From Bacteroidales bacterium UBA4243 (GTDB lineage: Bacteria; Bacteroidota; Bacteroidia; Bacteroidales; F082): 12,756 nucleotides of DNA. The position numbers and the translations under genes are program-made. The notes below the pieces were generated by a model. The model saw only the letters and a list, made by a program, of their open reading frames with translations. It was not told the origin of the DNA and did not search any database. The stretch is from positions 1-12,756 of the forward strand of contig DGXB01000001.1 in the NCBI GenBank assembly GCA_002396205.1, written 5' to 3'. Shown one piece after another: positions 6,139 to 12,445 of the stretch; position 1 is the first letter of the stretch; each line of letters opens with the position of its first letter.

Positions 6139-6822
6139 ATGAAAAGATATTGTTTCCTCCTTGTGAGTCTGTTGTTTACGGTCGTAGCCATGGCGCAGGA
6201 CTTCAATCGTACCGATGCCAAAGGCCGGCGGCAAGGCCAATGGCGCGACTTTTATGCCAATGGTCAGTTGCGCTATGAAGGACAGTTTAAGAACGACAAA
6301 TGCAAGGGCACGTTCAAGTACTATGACGAACAGGGTAACTTGAAGGCTACCAACGAGTTCGATAAGTCAGGAGAAAAGGCTTTGAACAAGACCTTCGCCC
6401 CGAATGGCCGTGTGATTGCCACGGGATATTACCTCAACCAAAAGAAGGACGGTGAGTGGAAGTATTTTGACGCCAAAACGGGTCAGCTTCGTCTTGTTGA
6501 AGACAACAAAAACGGCAAGGTGCATGGTTGGTCAAGGCTCTACAATCCCAACAACGGTGTGCTTGCAGAGGAGATGCAATATGTTGAAGGTCAGCCGGAA
6601 GGAAAGTGCCTTAAATATTCTGACTCGGGCGTGAAAATCATGGAATGCCAATATCATAACGGCGTGCTTGATGGCCCTACCAAGACCTATTATCCTTCCA
6701 CCGCCTTGAAAGAGGAAGGACAATATGCCAAGGGCGTGAAAACGGGGCTTTGGAAAACCTACAACGAAGATGGCGATGTCATCGCTGAAGAAGCCTTTGG
6801 CGAGCAGGAAATCATAGAGTGA
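6139..6822 (+). CDS. Secreted MORN-type (YwqK-like) repeat protein
   Basis: A 227-residue protein with a signal peptide (MKRYCFLLVSLLFTVVAMAQ, cleavage likely after AMA). The mature part is built of repeats of about 20-25 residues of the kind G-x-W/K-x-x-Y/F-x-x-x-G-x-L-x-x-E-x-x-x-x-x-G. Examples are GQWRDFYANGQLRYEGQF, GTFKYYDEQGNLKATNEF, GEWKYFDAKTGQLRLVE and GLWKTYNEDGDVIAEEAF. These are MORN_2 repeats, the kind annotated 'toxin-antitoxin system YwqK family antitoxin' in databases, although no toxin is present here and the Bacteroidetes members are exported. Likely periplasmic or surface-associated; its function is unknown. Its TGA stop directly abuts the stop of the convergent TPR lipoprotein gene. 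Confidence 0.82.
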   Translation: MKRYCFLLVSLLFTVVAMAQDFNRTDAKGRRQGQWRDFYANGQLRYEGQFKNDKCKGTFKYYDEQGNLKATNEFDKSGEKALNKTFAPNGRVIATGYYLNQKKDGEWKYFDAKTGQLRLVEDNKNGKVHGWSRLYNPNNGVLAEEMQYVEGQPEGKCLKYSDSGVKIMECQYHNGVLDGPTKTYYPSTALKEEGQYAKGVKTGLWKTYNEDGDVIAEEAFGEQEIIE

Positions 6823-7233
6823 TCAGTTGCACCGCTTCAGGTAGTCATCCAAGTTGGCCCGACCGTATTGCGCGGCTAATTTATAGTTTTCGCAGGCCTT
6901 GTCTTCGTTGTTCATCAAATAATAGGTGCGCCCCAAATTGAAATAGGCATCGGCATAGTCGGGTTTCAATTCGATGGCATTCTCGAAATCTGCAATGGCT
7001 TCCTGGTATTTTTTCGCGTTGACCTTGGCACATCCACGATAATAATAGGCCTCAAAGTTGTGCTTGTCGTAACTGATGGCCTTGGTCAAGGTCTCCTCGG
7101 CTTCGTCAAATTTGCTGTAACGCAAGAGCAATTTGGAGCCTTCCTCGGTGTAAACTCTTGATTTAGCAGGGTTTTCGCATGAGGCCAAAGCCAAAAGCAG
7201 CACGGTCGATAATAACAAAGTCAGTCTTTTCAT
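6823..7233 (-). CDS. TPR-repeat lipoprotein
   Basis: A 136-residue lipoprotein. The signal peptide MKRLTLLLSTVLLLALASC ends in a good lipobox (LASC, lipidated C19), followed by about three tetratricopeptide repeats: roughly 25-58, 59-92 (EAYYYRGCAKVNAKKYQEAI) and 93-126 (ADAYFNLGRTYYLMNNEDKA). It probably serves as an envelope-anchored protein-interaction scaffold. The frame is open for 54 codons further upstream, but the lipoprotein start and a promoter box 16 bases before it fix the start at 7233. It lies downstream of the phosphohexomutase gene with a 38-base gap and appears to have its own promoter. No specific partner can be read from the sequence. Confidence 0.85.
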   Translation of the reverse strand: MKRLTLLLSTVLLLALASCENPAKSRVYTEEGSKLLLRYSKFDEAEETLTKAISYDKHNFEAYYYRGCAKVNAKKYQEAIADFENAIELKPDYADAYFNLGRTYYLMNNEDKACENYKLAAQYGRANLDDYLKRCN

Positions 7234-7248
7234 TGGTTCAAATTTTTG

Positions 7249-7280
7249 CAAAGGTAAGCAAAATAGTGGTATTATGCCAA
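7249..7280 (-). promoter_or_regulatory. Promoter of the TPR lipoprotein, TTG-N21-TACCTTTG
   Basis: On the minus strand, TTG (7278-7280) is followed after 21 bases by TACCTTTG (7249-7256). This fits the Bacteroidetes consensus TTTG-N19-21-TAnnTTTG. The -33 element lies inside the last codons of the phosphohexomutase gene. The leader would be about nine bases. Confidence 0.65.
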
Positions 7281-8615
7281 TCGATTTACGATTTGTTTCA
7301 CGGTGTTGATGATTTCGCTCAGTTTTATCTCGCTCTTGGCTTCGCAGAGAAAACGCAGGTAAGGCTCTGTGTTTGAAGGCCGTATATTGAGCCACCAGTC
7401 GGGATAGTCGAGGCGGTAGCCATCGAAGTCGAGGAAACGCTCAGGTTTTTCGATGCTTGTGAAATGGTCGCGAACTGCGTCCATGGCTTCTTGTTTGCGC
7501 TCAATCTTGAAATTGATTTCGCCACTATTATAATAAGGTGTGATTTTGTCGATGATCTGGCTCATCGTTTTGCCTTCCTTTTTGCGCTCGCTCAAAAGGC
7601 GCAAAACGATGGAGGCGGCCAAAAGGGCGGAATCGGAATAATAGAAATCGCGGAAATAATAGTGTCCGGCTAACTCGCCGCCATAGCATCCGTCTAATTC
7701 CCTGAGTTTCAGTGCTGCATAAGCTCGACCCACACGCCAAGTCTCCACTTTTGCTTTGTATTTGTTCAAGTATTCCTGAATAGCACGCGAGCTTCTAATG
7801 TCTTGCAAGACAATGCCTTTCTGCTTTTGCTCGCCGATGAAATAGTCGCCTAGAAAGGCAATAATGAGGTCAGGGCTGATGAAGCGGCCTTTCTCGTCGA
7901 TGAAGGTGATGCGGTCGGCGTCGCCATCGAAGAGCAGGCCGATGTCGCATTTTTCCTTCAGCACCAAGGCTTTGATTTGCTCTTGGGCGTTGGCTTCCAA
8001 TGGGTTGGGCTCGTGGTTGGGGAAGTTGCCGTCCAAGTTGTCGTTGATGTAATGCGCTTTGCCAATCAGGTCGTGGACGAAGAGCGACGACATGCCGTTG
8101 GAGCAATCCACGGCGATGTTGAGGTTTCCATGTTCGCCGACAAACTGCTTTTGGAAAGCCAGATAGTCGGCATAGACGTTCTTCTCGCGGATTTGGCCTT
8201 TCATCTTGCATGGTGTCGTGGCCTTGTCGCTTTCCACCAAGGCTTCGAGGCGGTTTAGGCCAGTGTCGTAGCCCACGGGCAGGGCATTTTTGGCTGAGAT
8301 TTTCAAGCCGTTGTGGTTTTTCGGGTTGTGAGAAGCGGTTATCTGGATGGAAGCACCGTAGCCGTATTTGGCTGTGGCCCAATAGACTAACGGCGTGGTG
8401 GAGAGGCCGATGCTGTCTACGTCCTTGCCTCGGTCGGTGAGGCCACGGGTGAGGGCTTCGAACAGGGTAGGCGAGGAGAGGCGCATGTCGCGACCCACGA
8501 GGTAGGTGTCGGTGTCGAGCACGTCGGGCAGGAAGTAACCGATGCGGTAGGCGATGTCGGCGTTGAGGTCGGTGCCCCATTCGCCACGGATGTCGTATGC
8601 TTTGAAGGCTTTCAT
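7272..8615 (-). CDS. Phosphoglucomutase/phosphomannomutase (alpha-D-phosphohexomutase)
   Basis: This enzyme moves a phosphate between C6 and C1 of glucose or mannose, feeding nucleotide-sugar synthesis for polysaccharides and glycosylation. It has 447 residues, as in the bacterial AlgC/ManB group. The four active-site segments are all present: the phosphoserine loop TASHNPK with S95; the metal-binding loop DGDADR (230-235); the sugar-recognition loop GELAGH (313-318); and the phosphate-binding loop RPSNTEP (412-418). N-terminal KAYDIRG is also typical. The GE(L/S)(A/S)GH loop fits PMM/PGM dual-specificity enzymes rather than GlmM, but the preferred sugar cannot be decided from sequence. Its leader carries the left arm of an inverted repeat. 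Names such as manB or algC would fit. Confidence 0.94.
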   Translation of the reverse strand: MKAFKAYDIRGEWGTDLNADIAYRIGYFLPDVLDTDTYLVGRDMRLSSPTLFEALTRGLTDRGKDVDSIGLSTTPLVYWATAKYGYGASIQITASHNPKNHNGLKISAKNALPVGYDTGLNRLEALVESDKATTPCKMKGQIREKNVYADYLAFQKQFVGEHGNLNIAVDCSNGMSSLFVHDLIGKAHYINDNLDGNFPNHEPNPLEANAQEQIKALVLKEKCDIGLLFDGDADRITFIDEKGRFISPDLIIAFLGDYFIGEQKQKGIVLQDIRSSRAIQEYLNKYKAKVETWRVGRAYAALKLRELDGCYGGELAGHYYFRDFYYSDSALLAASIVLRLLSERKKEGKTMSQIIDKITPYYNSGEINFKIERKQEAMDAVRDHFTSIEKPERFLDFDGYRLDYPDWWLNIRPSNTEPYLRFLCEAKSEIKLSEIINTVKQIVNRLA

Positions 8616-8617
8616 TT

Positions 8618-8651
8618 TTGTCAGTTGTTTGTTTGTAGTTGTCAGTTGTTC
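8618..8651. repeat. Two copies of a TTGTCAGTTGTT-like unit, 21-base period
   Basis: TTGTCAGTTGTT occurs at 8618-8629 and again at 8639-8650, with a partial third (CAGTT) right after. It sits a few bases before the phosphohexomutase ATG, in the leader, and reads (C)AACTGACAA on the mRNA strand. It may be neutral repeat DNA or a leader element. Confidence 0.6.
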
Positions 8652-8657
8652 AGTTAG

Positions 8658-8833
8658 GCGGGGATTGAAATCCCCGATGTGTTAGGGTCGTCCTTTCAGG
8701 ACTTCCTAAAGTTCCAAGATGCAAAAATATGGAAAATCGTGCAGTCGGACAAGTCTTGGCTTGCTTTCTTCTTCTCGTTACATCAAAGTCCTGAAGGGAC
8801 GACAAGATGTTATCGGGCGATTTCAATCCCCGC
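8658..8833. repeat. Inverted-repeat element of about 176 bp flanking the phosphohexomutase promoter
   Basis: The left arm (8658-8704) and right arm (8786-8833) are inverted copies of one another: 15 of 15 outer bases match (starting GCGGGGATTGAAATC), then 6 of 6, then an 8-base divergent patch, then 17 of 18 (GTCGTCC(T/C)TTCAGGACTT). Similarity stops at both ends of each arm. The 81-base spacer is unique and contains a promoter on the minus strand. The left arm folds on its own as CGGGGAT-TGAA-ATCCCCG and GTCCT-TTC-AGGAC. No transposase is present. It could be a MITE-like element or two inverted copies of a dispersed palindromic repeat. Confidence 0.75.
8722..8752 (-). promoter_or_regulatory. 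Probable phosphohexomutase promoter, TTG-N20-TATTTTTG
   Basis: On the minus strand, TTG (8750-8752) and TATTTTTG (8722-8729) are separated by 20 bases, a good match to the Bacteroidetes consensus. It lies between the two inverted-repeat arms. Transcription would start near 8715, giving a leader of about 100 bases that contains the left arm and the 21-base-period repeat. Confidence 0.6.
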
Positions 8834-8906
8834 AACAAGGTGGTGTAAGTGATAATTATTTAATTCGATGTTTTTTAATCTCGATTTCATGGCTTTTGCA
8901 AGTGTC

Positions 8907-8956
8907 GCTTCGCGTCTCCCCCTTCTAAGGGGGAGGGGGATTAAGCGGAGCGAAGC
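8907..8956. repeat. Nested hairpin with C5/G5 runs, downstream of mltG
   Basis: An inner stem, CTCCCCCT-TCTA-AGGGGGAG (8916-8935), is nested in an outer stem GCTTCGC (8907-8913) with GCGAAGC (8950-8956). It begins 14 bases after the mltG stop, reading leftwards. No T run follows on either strand, so it is not a standard terminator. It looks like a dispersed intergenic palindrome, although it could stabilise the mltG 3' end. The remaining sequence between it and the inverted-repeat element (8834-8906) shows nothing I can name. Confidence 0.55.
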
Positions 8957-8970
8957 AATCCAGTTGGCGA

Positions 8971-10077
8971 TTATTTCATAATTCCCCTTTGGTTCAATGC
9001 CTGCTTGTATCGCGCAGCGTTGCGGTTGTGCTCGCTGAGGGTCTTGGCGAAGTTGTGGTAGCCTGAGAAGTCCTCTTTGGCGCAGAAGTAGAAATAATTG
9101 TGGTCCTCGGCGTTGAGCACGGCCTTGATGGCGGCGATGGACGGGATGCAGATGGGTCCTGGAGGCAGGCCAATGTATTTATAGGTGTTGTAGGGAGACT
9201 CGATCTCCTTGTGGCGGTCGAGTACACGGCGTATCGTATAGTCGTTCCAGGCGAAGATGAGGGTGGGGTCGGCTTGGAGCAACCAGTTGCTCTTCAGCCG
9301 GTTGATGTAAACGCCTGCCACACGCGGCATCTCGTCGGTCATGTTGGTCTCCTTGTTGACGATGGAGGCCAAGGTGCTGACTTGCACAGGTGTCAGACCT
9401 TTGCTTTGGGCCTGTTGTTTGCGTTCCTCAGTCCAGAACTTGTTGTATTCCTGGAACATGCGGACGACAAAGCCCTCGGCATCGGTGTTCCAATAAAACT
9501 CGTATGTGTCGGGCAGGAAGAGGGCTGGGATGGTGTATTTGTTGAAGCCTAATTGGTTGATATACTGCTGGTCGTGCAGCTTTGCGGAAATGGAGGCAGA
9601 GTCGGCTTCGATTTGCGAGGCGATACGTCCGGCTAATTGGTCGATGTCGCGTATGTTGTTGAACTTCACCTTGACAGGCGTTTGCAGGCCGCCACGCAAC
9701 ATGTTGACTAATTGGTTGTTGCTCATACCGTCATTCACGATGTAGCGTCCAGGATGGATGTTGGCGGGCAGTTCCTTTTTGTTGGCTACCCAGTTGAAAC
9801 TCTTCTCGTTGACGAGACATTGTGCGTTGGAGAGGCGCTTTTTTATCTGTTCGTAGTCGTAGCCGGTGGGGATGAACAGCTCAACGGGTTTTCCATCAGC
9901 GGTCTGCACATTGGGCGACATGACGGTCTTATAGAGCCAGAAGCCGAAGGCAGCCGCAAAGACCAACAAGATGCCAAGCACTAATAACACGGTGAAAGAG
10001 GCGCGTTTGCCGCTTTTCTTTTTGCTTTTCTTCTTGCCTTTTTTCTCGTCGGGTAGGGTGGTTTGTATTTTGACCAT
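8971..10077 (-). CDS. mltG: Endolytic transglycosylase MltG
   Basis: MltG (YceG-like) is an inner-membrane lytic transglycosylase that cuts nascent peptidoglycan strands and is thought to set glycan chain length. From the ATG at 10077 it has 368 residues. A basic cytoplasmic stretch (KKGKKKSKKKSGKR) precedes a single membrane helix (about 27-48), followed by a LysM-like region and the catalytic domain. That domain has the hallmark IVNKETNMTDEMPRVAGVYINRLK (only partly quoted in other family members), with the catalytic Glu in NKET at residue 243, then LLQADPTLIFA and SPYNTYKYIGLPPGPI. A TTG two codons upstream (10083) is a possible alternative start. The ATG lies eight bases after the GNAT gene's stop, so the two genes form an operon. 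Confidence 0.95.
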   Translation of the reverse strand: MVKIQTTLPDEKKGKKKSKKKSGKRASFTVLLVLGILLVFAAAFGFWLYKTVMSPNVQTADGKPVELFIPTGYDYEQIKKRLSNAQCLVNEKSFNWVANKKELPANIHPGRYIVNDGMSNNQLVNMLRGGLQTPVKVKFNNIRDIDQLAGRIASQIEADSASISAKLHDQQYINQLGFNKYTIPALFLPDTYEFYWNTDAEGFVVRMFQEYNKFWTEERKQQAQSKGLTPVQVSTLASIVNKETNMTDEMPRVAGVYINRLKSNWLLQADPTLIFAWNDYTIRRVLDRHKEIESPYNTYKYIGLPPGPICIPSIAAIKAVLNAEDHNYFYFCAKEDFSGYHNFAKTLSEHNRNAARYKQALNQRGIMK

Positions 10078-10085
10078 ATTCAAAT

Positions 10086-10601
10086 CTATTTCAAAAGTTG
10101 GTATTCCAGTTCGTCAATGAATCCCTTTGCCGTCCTTATCCATTCCTTTCGCCGTCCGCAAAGGGCAAAGCCAAGGCTTTCAAACAGTTGTTGGCTTTCG
10201 GTGTTCAACACGTCGATGGTGCAATGCACTTGGTGGAGCAATAGGTCACGGAAAAGGTATTCGATGCTCAAGGCAAGCGCGGTTTTGGCATAGCCCTGCC
10301 TGCGGTGTGCCTTGTCGACGAGGATGCCCAAACAGGCGCGTTGGTTGAAGCCGTCGTAGTCGTAGATGTCGATGCAGCCGACGGTTTGACCGTTTTCCGT
10401 CAGGTCAATCATCAGACGGAGCTGCTTGTTGGCCAGCAAGTCGTTGTCGCCCAACAGGAACTGCTCGATCTGAAAGCGAGAGTAGGGGGCATGCGTTCCG
10501 CTCACGCGCCACACATCGCGGTCGTTCTCCCAAAGGAAAATCTGCTCGGCATCTTCCGGCTCGGCAGGGCGCAGCGTTATCGTTTCGTTTTTGATGAACA
10601 T
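10086..10601 (-). CDS. GNAT-family N-acetyltransferase (RimJ/RimL/SpeG-like)
   Basis: A 171-residue acetyl-CoA-dependent N-acetyltransferase. The N-terminus MFIKNETITLRPAEPEDAEQ is the typical first strand and helix of Acetyltransf_3 proteins. The acetyl-CoA pyrophosphate loop is RRQGYA (100-105, Q/RxxGxA form). The C-terminal part NTESQQLFESLGFALCGRRKEW matches the usual N-x-x-S/A-x-x-L-F/Y-x-x-x-GF. The substrate could be a protein N-terminus, a polyamine or a small molecule. The frame is open to an ATG at 10685, but that lies inside a -7 promoter box, and the homologous domain starts at 10601. It is the first gene of an operon with mltG, though a functional link is not shown. Confidence 0.85.
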   Translation of the reverse strand: MFIKNETITLRPAEPEDAEQIFLWENDRDVWRVSGTHAPYSRFQIEQFLLGDNDLLANKQLRLMIDLTENGQTVGCIDIYDYDGFNQRACLGILVDKAHRRQGYAKTALALSIEYLFRDLLLHQVHCTIDVLNTESQQLFESLGFALCGRRKEWIRTAKGFIDELEYQLLK

Positions 10602-10682
10602 TTGCTCCAATTCGTTGAAAACTCTTCGTTTGTCGGCAGGCTGGCACGCATTTTGATTGCCTTTATCCGCCAAAATTTTCGA

Positions 10683-10690
10683 CAAAAATA
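10683..10690 (-). promoter_or_regulatory. Probable promoter of the GNAT-mltG operon, -7 box TATTTTTG
   Basis: The minus strand reads TATTTTTG, a full match to TAnnTTTG. The start would be near 10676, about 75 bases before the ATG at 10601. No clear -33 TTTG is seen. The box is part of another imperfect dyad (10683-10700, 14 of 18 bases symmetric), whose plus-strand half (GCATTTTG) lacks the TA and is a weak candidate at best for the HtrA gene. Confidence 0.5.
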
Positions 10691-10770
10691 CGCATTTTGG
10701 TGCAATAAAGGTTGAAAAATGGCATTAATGAGACTATAAAGAAGTAAAGAAACCATAAAATTGAGATAAG

Positions 10771-12240
10771 ATGAGAAAAGTGAGTATGATTTGGATGCTG
10801 GCTGGAATGATGGTGCTGGCATCGTGTGGAAACCAAACCCAACCGACAAACGAAGCGACAGAACAAGCTGAGCAACAGCCTGTCACGCAAGTGGAGCAGG
10901 TGCAGCAGCAACCCCAAGTACAGCGTGCGGCTTTCCTGCCGACCGAAAACACGCCCGACTTTGTTGACGCCGCCGAGCGCAGTGTCGATGCTGTGGTGCA
11001 TATCATGACCAAGGTTGTGAGACAAAGCAACACATACAACGACTTCTTCGGTGCCTTGCTCGGCCAGCTTTACGGCTATCCGGGTCAAACGCGCAACAAT
11101 ACGATGGTGGCCTATGGTTCGGGTGTTGTCCTGACCCCCGATGGCTATATCGTCACCAACAATCACGTCGTTGAAGGCGCCGATGAGGTGGAAGTCACCT
11201 TTAATAATAAGGTGAAAAAGACCGCTACCATTATTGGCACCGACCCCACCACCGACTTGGCTCTTATCAAGGTGGAAGCTAATGACTTGCAGTACCTTAC
11301 CTTTGGCGATTCCGACAATGTCCGCATCGGCGAATGGGTGCTGGCCGTGGGTAATCCTTTCAACCTGACTTCAACGGTCACGGCGGGTATCGTGAGTGCC
11401 AAGGCGCGTAACCTCAGCATTTTGGGTGAAGGTACATCGGTGGAATCGTTCATCCAGACCGATGCTGCCGTCAACCCTGGTAACAGTGGTGGCGCTTTGG
11501 TGAACACCAAAGGCGAATTGGTCGGCATCAATGCGGCTATCGCTTCGCACACAGGCTCTTACGAAGGCTATTCGTTTGCCATCCCGTCCAACATCGTGCG
11601 TAAGGTGGTCGACGACCTGTTGCTTTATGGCACCACCCAACGCGGTTATCTTGGTGTGCAAATCGCTGAGCTGACCCAAGAGTTGGCCGAGAAGGAAGGC
11701 TTGGAAAACATTGAAGGCGTGTATGTCGCCGAAGTGACCGAAGGCGGCGCTGCCAAATTGGCAGGCATCAAGGCTGGCGATGTGATTACCTCTGTTGCTG
11801 GCAAGAAGGTGAACTCCACCACGCAACTTCGTGAGTCCGTTGGCCAATATCGTCCTGGCGACAAGGTGGATGTGGAAGTGAACCGTCATGGCAGCCATCA
11901 TCACTATGAGCTGACGTTACTCAATGAAGCGGGTAACATTGACGTGGTCAAGAATGGTGAGAGCTTCTTCAACTCCGACCTTGGCCTGATGCTGCAACCC
12001 GTCAACCAGAACGACAAGGCCCGCCTCAACATCAAGAGCGGCTTGAAGATCGTTGAAATCCGTCAAGGTCGCTTCATGGGTTCGGGCATCACCGAAGGCT
12101 TTGTCATCACTAAGGTCAACGGGAATGCCGTGAACAGCAAGACCGATTTGGAGAGTGCGTTGAAGAACAACCGTTCGCGTCGCACCAGCATGGAAGGTGT
12201 TTACCCGAACGGCATGGTGGTGAACTTCTATTTCAACTAA
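10771..12240 (+). CDS. HtrA/Deg-family serine protease, lipoprotein form
   Basis: An envelope protease-chaperone that degrades misfolded proteins, with 489 residues. The N-terminus MRKVSMIWMLAGMMVLASC is a lipoprotein signal with lipobox LASC (C19). A Gln/Glu/Pro-rich linker (about 22-50) follows, then a trypsin-like domain with catalytic triad H132 (TNNHVVEG), D162 (TTDLALIKV) and S239 (NPGNSGGAL). Two PDZ domains follow: about 290-385 (RGYLGVQIAEL, then AGIKAGDVITSVAG) and about 400-488 (ITEGFVITKVNG). All catalytic residues are intact. No acidic residues follow C19, so a surface-export signal is not evident. The gene precedes rpoD on the same strand, and no SD or certain promoter is seen. 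DegP and DegQ cannot be told apart here. Confidence 0.95.
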   Translation: MRKVSMIWMLAGMMVLASCGNQTQPTNEATEQAEQQPVTQVEQVQQQPQVQRAAFLPTENTPDFVDAAERSVDAVVHIMTKVVRQSNTYNDFFGALLGQLYGYPGQTRNNTMVAYGSGVVLTPDGYIVTNNHVVEGADEVEVTFNNKVKKTATIIGTDPTTDLALIKVEANDLQYLTFGDSDNVRIGEWVLAVGNPFNLTSTVTAGIVSAKARNLSILGEGTSVESFIQTDAAVNPGNSGGALVNTKGELVGINAAIASHTGSYEGYSFAIPSNIVRKVVDDLLLYGTTQRGYLGVQIAELTQELAEKEGLENIEGVYVAEVTEGGAAKLAGIKAGDVITSVAGKKVNSTTQLRESVGQYRPGDKVDVEVNRHGSHHHYELTLLNEAGNIDVVKNGESFFNSDLGLMLQPVNQNDKARLNIKSGLKIVEIRQGRFMGSGITEGFVITKVNGNAVNSKTDLESALKNNRSRRTSMEGVYPNGMVVNFYFN

Positions 12241-12317
12241 AAATTGCAAAGAAGTATCACTTTTTCTTGAAAACCAGAAATTTCGGTACGGTTTTTGATA
12301 GGATTTTAAGTTTAGAT

Positions 12318-12349
12318 TGGGAGAGATTGACGAACCTCGGTCTCTCCCA
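12318..12349 (+). other. Hairpin in the HtrA-rpoD gap
   Basis: TGGGAGAGA (12318-12326) pairs perfectly with TCTCTCCCA (12341-12349) around a 14-base loop. It lies 78 bases after the HtrA stop and 97 bases before the rpoD ATG. No T run follows on the plus strand, so it is not a clean terminator. It could be a transcript-stabilising or attenuating element in the rpoD leader. I found no full TAnnTTTG box in this 205-base gap, so rpoD may depend on a degenerate promoter or on readthrough. Confidence 0.5.
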
Positions 12350-12389
12350 GTCGGAAAGATTATGCTAAAATCAAAAAGAGGAGATTGGT

Positions 12390-12431
12390 ATGATGAGAGA
12401 GAAGAAAACTAACGGAAATGTAAAACAATAA
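12390..12431 (+). CDS. Candidate leader peptide of 13 residues before rpoD
   Basis: A short frame MMREKKTNGNVKQ ends in TAA 14 bases before the rpoD ATG, in a different frame. It is preceded by AGGAG (12379-12383) six bases before the first ATG, the best Shine-Dalgarno sequence in the window; the neighbouring genes mostly lack one. It might couple or regulate rpoD translation, or be a chance frame in A-rich leader DNA. The peptide itself resembles nothing I know. Confidence 0.3.
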   Translation: MMREKKTNGNVKQ

Positions 12432-12445
12432 AAAGATTTGAAGAA

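Noticed and set aside
7234..7395. Upstream extension of the TPR lipoprotein gene (54 more codons)
   Set aside because: It overlaps the end of the phosphohexomutase gene, passes through the promoter, and would bury a clear lipoprotein signal peptide.
7870..8580. Open frame of 236 codons on the minus strand, in another frame of the phosphohexomutase gene
   Set aside because: It is rich in Arg, His and Pro with no recognisable domain, as expected of a shifted frame; the real gene has all four active-site loops.
8618..8651. CRISPR-like array
   Set aside because: There are only two short copies with a 9-base gap, no regular spacers and no cas genes nearby.
8719..8928. Frame of 69 codons on the plus strand within the repeat-rich gap
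   Set aside because: It runs through the right inverted-repeat arm and into the C5/G5 hairpin, and has no promoter or family resemblance.
10078..10083. TTG start two codons upstream of the mltG ATG
   Set aside because: The ATG at 10077 is the more usual start and lies well spaced from the GNAT stop; TTG cannot be excluded but adds nothing.
10755..10762. TAAAATTG as a -7 box for the HtrA gene
   Set aside because: It has one mismatch and would start transcription about two bases before the ATG; no supporting -33 element is seen.
12307..12314. TAAGTTTA as a -7 box for rpoD
   Set aside because: It lacks the final G of TAnnTTTG, and the nearest TTTG (around 12294-12297) is much too close to be its -33 element.
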